NCBI GenBank assembly: GCA_013368315.1
Contig: JAACJM010000004.1
Span: 744,001-808,000, forward strand
Source of the DNA: Tetrapyrgos nigripes
Taxonomy: Eukaryota > Basidiomycota > Agaricomycetes > Agaricales > Campanellaceae
Direction: 5' to 3'
Length of the DNA stretch: 64,000 nt
The notes under the pieces were generated by a model, which searched no databases, was not told where the DNA came from, and worked only from the letters and a program-made list of their open reading frames with translations. Position 1 is the stretch's first letter. Every line of letters starts with the position of its first letter. This document shows, in pieces, positions 1 through 9,769 of the stretch. Made by a program: the position numbers and the translations under genes.

Positions 1-1
1 T

Positions 2-3000
2 ATTTTGAAGGTTATGTCCAAGATGGGTATCTCTACGCTTCAGTCATACAAGGGTGCCCAAATCTTCGAAATTCTCGGTCTCCACAGCGAAGTCGTTGAC
101 CGTTGCTTCATTGGTTCTGCCAGCCGTGTACAAGGCGCGACCTTTGATCTCCTCGCCATGGACGCCTTCGAGCTTCACGAGCGCGGTTGGCCCACTCGCG
201 AGACCATCCTACCTCCTGGAATGCCTGAATCTGGCGAGTACCATTGGAGAGACGGCGGAGAAGCTCACATCAATGATCCTGCTGGTATTGCCAACCTCCA
301 GGATGCTGTCAGGGAGAAGAACCAGGCAGCTTATGACGCTTATGCACGCAATGCCGACGCACAGACCAGGCAGGTTCATCTTCGTGGTCTCCTTGACTTC
401 CGCTACGACAACGCTACGTCAATTCCCATTGAGCAAGTAGAGCCCTGGAACGAAATCGTGCGTCGGTTCGTCACAGGTGCCATGTCCTATGGTTCCATCT
501 CTATGGAGGCACACTCTACCCTCGCCGTGGCCATGAATCGTTTGGGTGGAAAGTCCAACACTGGGGAAGGAGGAGAAGATGCCGAGCGTTCTCTGGTTCT
601 GGCTAATGGTGACACACTTCGTTCTGCTATTAAGCAGGTTGCTTCTGGACGATTTGGTGTGACTTCCAACTACCTTGCGGATGCTGATGAACTCCAGATC
701 AAGATGGCGCAGGGTGCGAAGCCTGGTGAAGGTGGTGAATTGCCTGGACACAAAGTGTCTGGTTCCATTGCACGAACCCGTCACTCGACTGCTGGTGTCG
801 GTCTCATCTCCCCTCCTCCTCACCACGACATCTACTCTATCGAAGACTTGAAGCAGCTCATTTACGATCTCAAATGTGCCAATCCACGGTCTCGTGTCTC
901 TGTCAAGCTGGTGTCCGAAGTTGGTGTCGGTATCGTCGCTAGTGGTGTAGCGAAGGCAAAGGCCGATCATATCCTCATCTCCGGCCATGACGGTGGTACT
1001 GGTGCTTCCAGATGGACTGGTATCAAGTATGCAGGACTTCCATGGGAACTCGGTCTAGCGGAAACTCACCAGACGCTTGTCCTCAATGATCTTCGTGGTC
1101 GCGTCACCGTTCAGACTGACGGCCAGATCAGGACTGGTCGTGATATTGCCATTGCATGCTTGCTGGGTGCTGAAGAGTGGGGTTTCGCTACCACACCTCT
1201 CATTGCTATGGGATGTATCATGATGAGGAAATGCCACTGTACGTGCTCTTTTGTCTAACTTTCCAGCATAAAACTGACTTGTGCTGCCACAGTGAACACT
1301 TGTCCTGTCGGAATCGCCACTCAAGACCCTCAACTTCGTGCCAAGTTCGCAGGTCAACCTGAGCAGGTCATTAACTTCTTCTACTACCTCGCAGAGGAAC
1401 TTCGTGGATACATGGCTAAGTTGGGCTTCCGTACTATCAATGAGATGGTTGGTCGTGCGGATATGCTCAAGGTCAACGAAAAGCTGCGAACTCCCAAGAC
1501 TGCTCACCTTGATCTTTCCCCCGTCTTGAAGCCTGCCTGGCAAATGCGTCCTGGTGCAGCTACATATCGCGTTCGTCAGCAAGATCACAAGCTCTACATT
1601 CGTCTTGACAACAAGTTCATTGACGAATCTGAGCCTGCTCTCACCAAAGGTCTTCCCGTCCATATCGACTGCGATGTTGTCAACACCGATCGTGCGCTCG
1701 GTACCTCTCTATCTTACCGTGTATCCAAGCAGTATGGCGAGGAAGGCCTTCCGAGGGATACTATCCACATCCGCATGAGAGGCTCTGCTGGTCAATCTTG
1801 TGGTGCTTTCCTTGCTCCCGGTATTACTATTGAGCTTGAGGGTGACGCGAATGACTACGTCGGCAAAGGACTGTCAGGTGGTCGTCTCATTGTATACCCT
1901 CCGAAGTCTTCCGTCTTCAAGGCCGAGGAGAACATTATCATCGGAAATGTCTGTTTGTATGGTGCCACTTCAGGGGAGGCTTTCATCCGTGGAATTGCTG
2001 CCGAGCGATTTGCAGTCAGGAACTCAGGCGCCAACGCCGTGGTCGAGGGTACAGGTGATCACGGTTGCGAATACATGACTGGAGGTCGTGTCGTTGTCCT
2101 TGGTACAACTGGCCGTAACTTCGCTGCTGGTATGAGTGGCGGTATTGCCTACGTTCTTGACACTGCCCACACCTTTGCTTCAAAGGTGAACATGGAAATG
2201 GTTGAGCTCGGGAAAGTGACTGATCCTCGTGAGATTGCAGCCCTGCGCAGTCTTATCGAGGATCACCGTCATTTCACTGGCTCCGAGGTAGCCAACCGTG
2301 TACTACAAGACTTCCACCACCTTCTTCTCCTGTTTGTTCGTGTCATGCCGCTTGATTACAAACGAGTGCTGGAAGAGCAGGCAGCTAGGGCGAAGGAGGA
2401 GAAACTCCGATCCAGTATCATTGACATGATTCCGTCTCGCACCGCTAGTCAAGTTGATCTTGCTTCTGGCCTTGAGGACATACTCCTCCCCAAGACCCCT
2501 AAGCCACGTGCAGAGCCTTCCGTTCCGGATTTGGAGGACTCTTTGGTCGACGATGCGACTACCAAGCAACGCTTGACGAAGTTGGACAAGACTCGCGGTT
2601 TCATGAAATACAAACGGCTTGCAGAAGCATACCGTCCTCCTCGTAAACGTGTCAAGGACTGGAAGGAAATTTCCACTCGTCTCAACGAAAGTGAGCTGAA
2701 GTATCAATCTGCTCGATGCATGGACTGTGGTGTTCCGTTCTGCCAGTCAGATACTGGATGTCCTATTTCCAACATCATTCCGAAGTGGAACGACCTCGTG
2801 TTCAAGGGTCAATGGCAGGACGCTTTGAACCGTTTACTCATGACAAACAACTTCCCCGAATTCACGGGTCGTGTGTGTCCTGCCCCATGTGAAGGAGCTT
2901 GTGTTCTGGGCATCAACGAACAACCCGTGGGCATTAAGAGCATTGAGTGTGCAATCATTGACAAGGTATGATAATGTTCTAAATGATCCTTCATCATTAA

Positions 3001-4596
3001 CGTTCATGTACAGGGTTTCGAAATGGGCTGGATGGCACCAAACCCTCCGTCGTTCCGAACTGGCAAGAGAATTGCCGTTATTGGATCTGGTCCTGCAGGC
3101 CTTGCCTGCGCTGATCAATTAAACAAAGCCGGTCACTTCGTGACTGTATACGATCGCAATGACCGTATCGGAGGACTGCTCATGTATGGTATTCCCAAGT
3201 GAGTCATAAGATCTTTCCTGTCGAAGTCTTTTCTCATTTTCGACATAGCATGAAACTTGACAAGGCCATCGTTCAGCGTCGTGTTGATCTTATGGCAGCT
3301 GAAGGCATCGTAAGTCTTTCCTAGATCTCCCTTTGGAGTACAAATTAACCTACTCTGTAGACCTTTGTCCCCAATGCACACGTTGGTGTCGATGTGGACG
3401 CTGAGGATATTTGTACTGAAAACGACGCAGTCGTTATCTGCACGGGTGCAACCTGGCCACGCGATCTTAGAATTCCCAACCGCAATGTTGATGGCATTCA
3501 CTTTGCCATGGAATATCTTCAAGTATGTGCTCTGATCTCTCAATATGCTTAGCTTGGCCCTGATTTCGCATTACCAGCTCAACACCAAATCGCTTCTCGA
3601 TTCCAGCTTGGAAGACGGTGCTTATATCAATGCTAAAGGCAAAGACGTCATTGTCATTGGTGGTGGTGATACTGGCAATGATTGTATCGGAACGGCCATG
3701 CGCCATGGCGCCAAGTCCGTAACAAACTTCGAGCTTCTCCCCAGACCACCTGTCTCTAGAGGAAGAGACAATCCTTGGCCTCAATGGCCGAGGTGAGTGG
3801 ACCTTGACGCTACCATAACCCTGTTTATACTCACGTTTATGCAGAATCTTCCGTTCTGATTATGGCCACAATGAAGTCGCTGCCCACTTTGGCAGTGATC
3901 CTAGAGAGTACTGCATCTCTACCAAGGAATTCGTCCTAGATGAGGAAGGGGAGCTTGCAGGCCTCAATACTGGTACGAAGACTGCGATTGACGTATCAGA
4001 TGGCATTACTGACATACTTTTATCGTAGTCCGAGTTGAATGGACTAAGGATAGCGGAGGAAAATGGAAGATGGAAGAGGTTCCTGGTTCAGAGAAATTCT
4101 TCCCTGCTCAACTCGTCTTCCTCGCTCTTGGTTTCCTTGGGCCTCAAACCGACGTCATCAAGGCTCTTGGTGTGAATCAGGATGCTAGGTCAAATATTCA
4201 GACTCCTCAGAAGGTACTTGGATTCGATCTCTTCCAGGTCTACATCAGCGTCAACACTGACATCATTTTTAGAAATATTCAACCAACGTGGAAGGTATAT
4301 TCGCTGCTGGTGATTGTCGTCGTGGGCAGTCTTTGATTGTATGGGGTATCAAGTACGTCTGGAAATGTTTCTTTAATCTTGCAGCATACTAACAGGTATC
4401 CTACAGTGAGGGACGTGGAGCAGCTGCCGAAGTCGACGCTTGGCTCAGCCCTGGCAACACAAGACTCCCTTCTGCGGGAGGCTTCAAAACAAGAGTAAGT
4501 GTTCTTCTGACTGTCCTTCATGTGCATTCTTAATCCTGATTCATTTCGCCCGAATAGCTTTTCGTCCCTCCGCCTAGCAGCTTGGTGCAGGCTTGA
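2..4596 (+). CDS. GLT1: NADH-dependent glutamate synthase, C-terminal part (5' truncated by window edge)
   Basis: Makes two glutamates from glutamine and 2-oxoglutarate using NADH, in nitrogen assimilation. I read eleven exons with introns at 1239-1292, 2966-3013, 3199-3248, 3310-3360, 3523-3577, 3793-3844, 3973-4028, 4214-4272, 4353-4406 and 4495-4557. Together they give 1,350 codons and a stop at 4594-4596, against about 2,100-2,200 residues for whole fungal enzymes. Order: FMN-binding synthase domain; 3Fe-4S cysteines in [15 protein letters not shown] (split by the first intron); the glycine-rich GXGXG domain; then a GltD-like half with iron-sulfur cysteines ([18 protein letters not shown]) and two dinucleotide folds ([26 protein letters not shown]). 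This alpha-beta fusion is the normal fungal layout. No frame break was seen over 4.6 kb, which serves as a sequence-quality control for the broken gene at 9.8-12.4 kb. Confidence 0.97.
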
Positions 4597-4943
4597 TTGC
4601 ATTTTCGACTGGTCTCTCTTTCAACGAGTTGTATTTATGATCTTTTTCACGTCTTGCTGTTGTTGTCCAAAAGAACAAGATTGTCATTCTCCTCCTTTCC
4701 TGTAGCGTTTCTTGATCTAGATCTATGTCGATGTAACATTATTTTGTCCATTGTATACAGTACGTAACTAACATGTTGCACTGCGGCTTTGCAGTTTTGC
4801 AAGTATACCGATCGAAGATTTCAACATCAACAGTGGAAAATTGAATGAGCATTCAAAAGATCTCAGCAGAGACTCAGAGCAAAGGAGAGCAATTCGATTG
4901 AACAATATAACATAGTAGATAGAGCATAAGCATAGATGGGCTA
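4597..4943. other. Convergent 3' intergenic gap
   Basis: Gap between the stop codons of GLT1 and the aldehyde dehydrogenase, which converge. It is AT-rich and must hold both 3' ends. I see no gene or clear repeat in it. Confidence 0.6.
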
Positions 4944-7607
4944 CTACTTTCTGGCTGCCTGAACCAGACCAACCAAACCTCCCAACCTTTCTCGCAGAGT
5001 CTCGGCGTACAAGAAGCGAACCAATCCAGTTGTAAATTCCCTGTAGAGGCAAAGGTAGACGGGATTGTTAGTCTCGTTTCATGTTAACCGAAAGACGGAA
5101 ATGAAATAGAGGAAGAGAGAGAAAAAGTAAAACAAAGAATAAACGCACAAGCCAATAGAAAGCGAACGAATAGGGTAATCTAATACTTTGGGTATAGTTG
5201 TTTGAACCAGCGTAGGCCATCGGTCTGTGACGATAACTTTGGGGTTGGTCAATCCGCGCAAGCCTTCGGGGCCGCCTGGGGAAAGGGATTTTCATTAGCT
5301 CCGAGAAACCTGGCTGGTACCATTGATGCGAGTAGAGAAACGACATACCAAAACGACCATAACCACTAGCTTTCGTTCCTCCAAATGGCAGATCTTGGCT
5401 ATAGGCAATGATCATTAGTCCCCCGCACTCTTGCTTTCGCAAATTGCAACAACGACTTACTTCAACTGTAAAGACACGAACAAAAAAAAATCAGCATCTG
5501 CTGCTGCTGGATAGGATAAATCAAACAGGGGTGGGTGGGTGGACTCACGTAGAAAACAGCAAAGTCGTTGACAGAAACCATTCCACATTCCAATTGTTTG
5601 GCTACTTTGACGCATAAATCTTGGTCTGGACCGAACACGCTTGCTCCCAATGCGTAACGGGTACCATTGGCAATGTCAACAGCTTCATCGACGGATTCGT
5701 AGGGTATAAGAAGAGCAATGGGGGCGAACACTGTATCGAAAAGAGAGACATGAACCGTCAATGAAAAACTGCCAACACCAAAAAGAAAGAAAGAAAAACC
5801 CACACTCATGCTGCGTGATACTCGCCGCATTATTCGTCAACCCAACAATAGTTGGCTTGAAATAGTATCCTTGATCCAAATAAACATGTTCATATCTCCC
5901 CCCTCCATGAATCTTGGCCCCATCTTCCTCCGCTTCTCTAATCAAATACTCCAACGAATCGAATCGGTTGTTTGAAATCATAGCACCCACGTCGACGGGG
6001 GAGAGGTATCCTTGATCGGAAGTGGACATGACGGATCCACAGCGGAGTTTTTCGACGCGGTCTTTGATGAGGTCGTAGAGGTCGTCGAATTGGGAGGTGT
6101 GGACGATGAGACGTTCGATACCGATGCAGTTTTGGCCGGCGTTTTGGCTGGGGAGTGAGCAAATGGTATGTTATTATGAGTTATAAAAGGAGTGAGAGGA
6201 AGAGAACACGTACTATACCCCACGCATCCACACGCTAATCCATTGTTCCAAGTCAGTGTCTGGAAGAATAACAGCAGGGTCTTTGCCTCCCAATTCCAGT
6301 GTGACGGGTGTGAGATTGTCAGTAGCGGCAATGGCGACCTGTGAAGAAAATTTTCAGGACGGACTTCTCAAGATAAAGAGTTGGACTCGCACCTTACGAC
6401 CAACGGTCTCAGAACCAATAAACGTGATATGCTTGATTTTCGGGTTCTTGATGAGAGCATTGGCTTGCTCGGGCCAGCAACAGCAGAGCTGGAGGATACG
6501 TACAAACGAAGGAGTGAGGATGACATTTGGAAAGGAAGAGTGTAAATAGAATCACATACCTGAACAAGCTCAGGATCATGACCCAATACCTCCAAACAAT
6601 TCTTGATGACACTAATAAACCATGTCGACGACCAGATGACATTCTCTGAACACTTGAGCACGACAGCATTTCCGGCAAAGATACCAGCGAGAATGGGTGA
6701 CCAGGCATTGTGGAGAGCTGGGAGACAAGAAACGCGTGAGGATCAAACAAAGTAGACGTAATTAAAAAAAAGTCGGCATGTACTCACGATAGTTCCAGGA
6801 AACTATAGCAGTGACTACACCGAGAGGGTCATAATGAACCTTGGAGTCCTTGTAACACAAAACCAAAGGATTTTTACGAGAGTCAGGTCGTAGGTATCGT
6901 TCCCCATGGTCAATCAACCATTCCATTTTGGAACACGTCGTCAAAACTTCCCCAAGGGCAGCGTCAACCACTAAATAAATTCACTTGAGCAAGACGCGAC
7001 CAAAAAATAAAACAAGAACCACTCACACGTCTTTCCTGTGTCCCTACACGCAACCCTTGCACAAAGTTCCTGATTATCCACCAGCCACTTCTTCAAACTA
7101 CGTATCACACGCCTCCTCTGTGTAAACGTCGTCTTTCTCCACGTCCTCTGAGCTTGTTCCGCCCTTTGGATTTTGGTTGCAATCTCCTCTTCGTTGTCTG
7201 CTAAAGCGGTTATGAGATGAAGACCAGAGCTCGGGTCGTATCCTGTGATGTAACGTCTGCCGGGTAATGCTGGGGGCATAAGGTTTTGGTCTTCGAGGTG
7301 GGACTCGAGGCAGGGATCTTTGATTTTGTAGGAATCCCATTTGGGGTCTGCTTCCTGAAAGATAGACGAGTTGGTTAGTTGGCTGAAGAGAAAAGTTGAA
7401 CAAAACACGCACTACTGGGATTCTGAACGGAAAAGAAACAGGACTATTCCTGGACCTTCTCTCTCGTTCAATGACCAACCAGATTCCGAGAGCAATGAAG
7501 CCGGTTAGGACATAGAAAGGGTCTATGCCTGCTCCAGTGTGGTCATTAGATAGAGACTTGACAGGATGCAGAAAAAAGTAGACGACTCTGTCTAGTGTCA
7601 GAGACAT
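4944..7607 (-). CDS. Membrane-anchored aldehyde dehydrogenase, MSC7-like
   Basis: NAD(P)-dependent aldehyde oxidation; the physiological substrate of this branch (yeast MSC7, 'meiotic sister-chromatid recombination' aldehyde dehydrogenase) is not established. I splice twelve exons into 622 codons. A hydrophobic stretch at about residues 31-46 (FYVLTGFIALGIWLVI) suggests an N-terminal membrane anchor. Catalytic Glu328 lies in TLELGGKDP and nucleophile Cys362 in QNAGQNCIG. Their spacing of 34 residues is the standard ALDH spacing. Further family blocks are VSWNYPLHNAW and LPFGGTKASGYGRFGGPEG. Exon 9 is only five bases (5461-5465, TTGAA on the coding strand), flanked by clear AG and GT borders. 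The start has a good context (ACCACC before ATG). The gene shares an 81-base gap with the divergent F-box gene. Confidence 0.93.
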
Positions 7608-7688
7608 GGTGGTCGTACGATCCAAGTTGAACCAAAAAAAACGCGACGCGTTTAGCACCACGTGCTTGGTCAAAACTTTCAGCGGTCC
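7608..7688. promoter_or_regulatory. Short bidirectional gap between ALDH and F-box starts
   Basis: Only 81 bases separate the two start codons, so both 5' leaders and core promoters must fit here or overlap coding sequence. It contains an A-run followed by ACGCGACGCGT. The same segment, including this motif, is present in the inverted copy near 24.6 kb. No clear TATA box is visible. Confidence 0.45.
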
Positions 7689-9284
7689 ATGTCCTCGAAT
7701 ACTTTTCTTCCTCCCATTCAGAGGCTTCCTCCAGAACTTCTTCAATGCATATTTCCTCTTTGCTGTGACCTTTTACTTCCTACCGAGTTCCACACTATCT
7801 CTAAACGCCGTGAAATCGAGGACGTACGATCTCCTAGCTTCATACATCTTTCCGCCCTGGCCTTGAGCCATGTCTGCACTCGTTGGCGGGACATTTCGCT
7901 TTCCGATTCAGATCTCTGGTCGAGAGTGGAAATACGCGGATGGCTCGAAGACCTTACCACCAACAAAGTCAGCTCCATTGCTTCCCTAACCGCACTCTAC
8001 CTCGAGCGCTCGAAGCAACGCCACTTGGCTATAGTAGTCGAATTCTATGACTCATTCTTTGGGTCTAAAGGCGATTCCGACCTCATCCATCTTTCGGATG
8101 GTCTTTACGAAAAAGCTCGCTCGTTTCTTCCCGTGTATAAACTCCTTTTCTACGAGGCACGCAGATGGAGGAACGTCCACATCTGTGTGCATCGCACGTT
8201 ATCGCTGTCGCAGCCTTTCCTTTGGCCTAAACGATTCCCCGTTTTACGACATCTGTCTATCCATATAATGGGCAACTTTTTTGATTCACTCGGCTTCATA
8301 ACAGACCTTCAGCTGCTTGAAGCACCTCTCTTGGAGACGCTAGTGCACACAGGCCACAACATGCTATTTGCCCCTTACCCTGACGAATCTGAGTATTGGC
8401 CTCTCCCATCTTTACAACGCGCTTTATTCACGGGAGCCGTGTCTCCAAATGTAAAAATCGCAGGTCCCACCACTGACTTGACCCTCCGTCATATCGACGG
8501 TGCTATGGCCATGCAGTTAGATTATACACCCTGTCTCCCAAAGAAACTCTACATCCTTACACCACCTGAAACCTATCCCTATACAACATTATCCACTACC
8601 TTTGACGAGTTGACTTTCCCCAACCTCGTTGAGCTTTTCATAGAAAGCTCACCTTTGTATATACACGAACCCAACTTTCCAGTCAACGATTCATTCATCC
8701 CCTTCCTGGATCGTTCTCGTTCTCTTTCCAACAAACAATCCCTTATAACTCATCTCTCACTCATCAACGTCTCAATACCTGACCACGAGCTCCTGTCCAT
8801 CTTGGCTTTGTTGCCTTTGGTATCCCATTTTGCCATTGGGGACGTGTATTATCATACTCGAGCCAAGAACGATGAGGGGGAAGACGAGGAGGACCACGCT
8901 GAACGCTTATCTGAAATGGACGAGGACTCAACAATGCTATCCCAATCATTCTTTCATGCGCTGTCGTCGTATGATCCTGGTATCACCCTGGGGTTGAGAG
9001 AGCTGCATGTTGGGTTTGGAAGGTTCAATAATACTAAAAGAGCTGCAGTTCTCGACTTTCTCAACTTTAGTCATAGGAGGAGGGCTCAAAGTAATGGAGG
9101 AGGAGGTATGCTCCAATATGTACGCGTAAAGATACCTGATGATTGGAGGGATGATCATATGCTGGAGCAGGTTGGATGGCAGGCGGAAGGTCAAGAGGAT
9201 AGAATAATAATTGATATAGACTGGATATCGTCGAGCATGGAATGGAGAAGTGGACTTGGAAGCTGGCGAGTTGTGGACTCGTGA
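7689..9284 (+). CDS. F-box domain protein, single exon
   Basis: Probable substrate-recognition subunit of an SCF ubiquitin ligase; the target is unknown. The intronless frame from the ATG at 7689 gives 531 residues. The N-terminal F-box (about residues 8-65) includes LPPELLQCIFPLCCDLLLP and ALALSHVCTRWRDISLSDSDLW, the usual pattern in Agaricomycete F-box families. The rest has leucine-rich character without a domain I can name. An in-frame GTG nine codons upstream is not a plausible eukaryotic start. A second, broken copy lies inverted at 23.15-24.57 kb, so this one is probably the functional parent. Confidence 0.85.
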   Translation: MSSNTFLPPIQRLPPELLQCIFPLCCDLLLPTEFHTISKRREIEDVRSPSFIHLSALALSHVCTRWRDISLSDSDLWSRVEIRGWLEDLTTNKVSSIASLTALYLERSKQRHLAIVVEFYDSFFGSKGDSDLIHLSDGLYEKARSFLPVYKLLFYEARRWRNVHICVHRTLSLSQPFLWPKRFPVLRHLSIHIMGNFFDSLGFITDLQLLEAPLLETLVHTGHNMLFAPYPDESEYWPLPSLQRALFTGAVSPNVKIAGPTTDLTLRHIDGAMAMQLDYTPCLPKKLYILTPPETYPYTTLSTTFDELTFPNLVELFIESSPLYIHEPNFPVNDSFIPFLDRSRSLSNKQSLITHLSLINVSIPDHELLSILALLPLVSHFAIGDVYYHTRAKNDEGEDEEDHAERLSEMDEDSTMLSQSFFHALSSYDPGITLGLRELHVGFGRFNNTKRAAVLDFLNFSHRRRAQSNGGGGMLQYVRVKIPDDWRDDHMLEQVGWQAEGQEDRIIIDIDWISSSMEWRSGLGSWRVVDS

Positions 9285-9769
9285 ATGTATTTGATCTCAC
9301 CAGTATAATATGTATATGTATCTGAGGACCCTGCTCTACTCGGATCTTTTAAGTACGAGTTGACTTGCAATGAACGGCCAAGTGAAGAAAGGAATTGAAT
9401 GATTCCAAACGCCTAACGCTATAGTGCACAATGATTCATCATCAACCACGGATGTGTCTCGGCGATTGAGTGCAGCTTTGTTTGTCAGCTTTGCTCATTA
9501 GCAAGAACTTCAAGAAGTTTCGAGCAGGTTTCCAAAAACATTCGAATCAGAATTACATGCGTTAGTAGCTGTTAAGCTGATGGTGATGGAGGAGGGGGAG
9601 TAGTGCATCTGTCACCAAGATCTGCGAAGATGAGCAAGGTTTTCCTTTTTCACTGACCATACGCATTATACCATCGTGTATCCGGAGAAAATCATATTAT
9701 CAGGATAGATAGTGCAACTCGACTCTCCATCTAATCGTCCCCACTACTAGAATAGTACTATTGAACCAT
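9285..9769. other. Intergenic gap, partly duplicated
   Basis: The first 120 bases or so (to about 9415, including TGAACGGCCAAGTGAAG) are matched in reverse complement near 23.03-23.10 kb and so belong to the F-box duplication. The remainder shows no gene or recognisable element. Confidence 0.5.

Larger units (their letters stand above)
7604..9415 (+). repeat. Parent arm of inverted F-box duplication
   Basis: A segment of about 1.8 kb running from the start codon of the ALDH gene through the F-box gene and its 3' flank. It is matched in reverse complement at about 23,030-24,655. Shared landmarks are the GTCGTACGATCCAAGTT stretch at the 5' edge and GAACGGCCAAGTGAAGAAA at the 3' edge. Confidence 0.85.

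Noticed and set aside
419..1663. Long minus-strand frames of about 190-200 codons across GLT1
   Set aside because: They are shadows of the strongly coding, codon-biased GLT1 exons; no independent motif or start context.
7662..7688. An upstream GTG start for the F-box protein
   Set aside because: GTG is not a normal nuclear start codon; the in-frame ATG at 7689 directly precedes the F-box.
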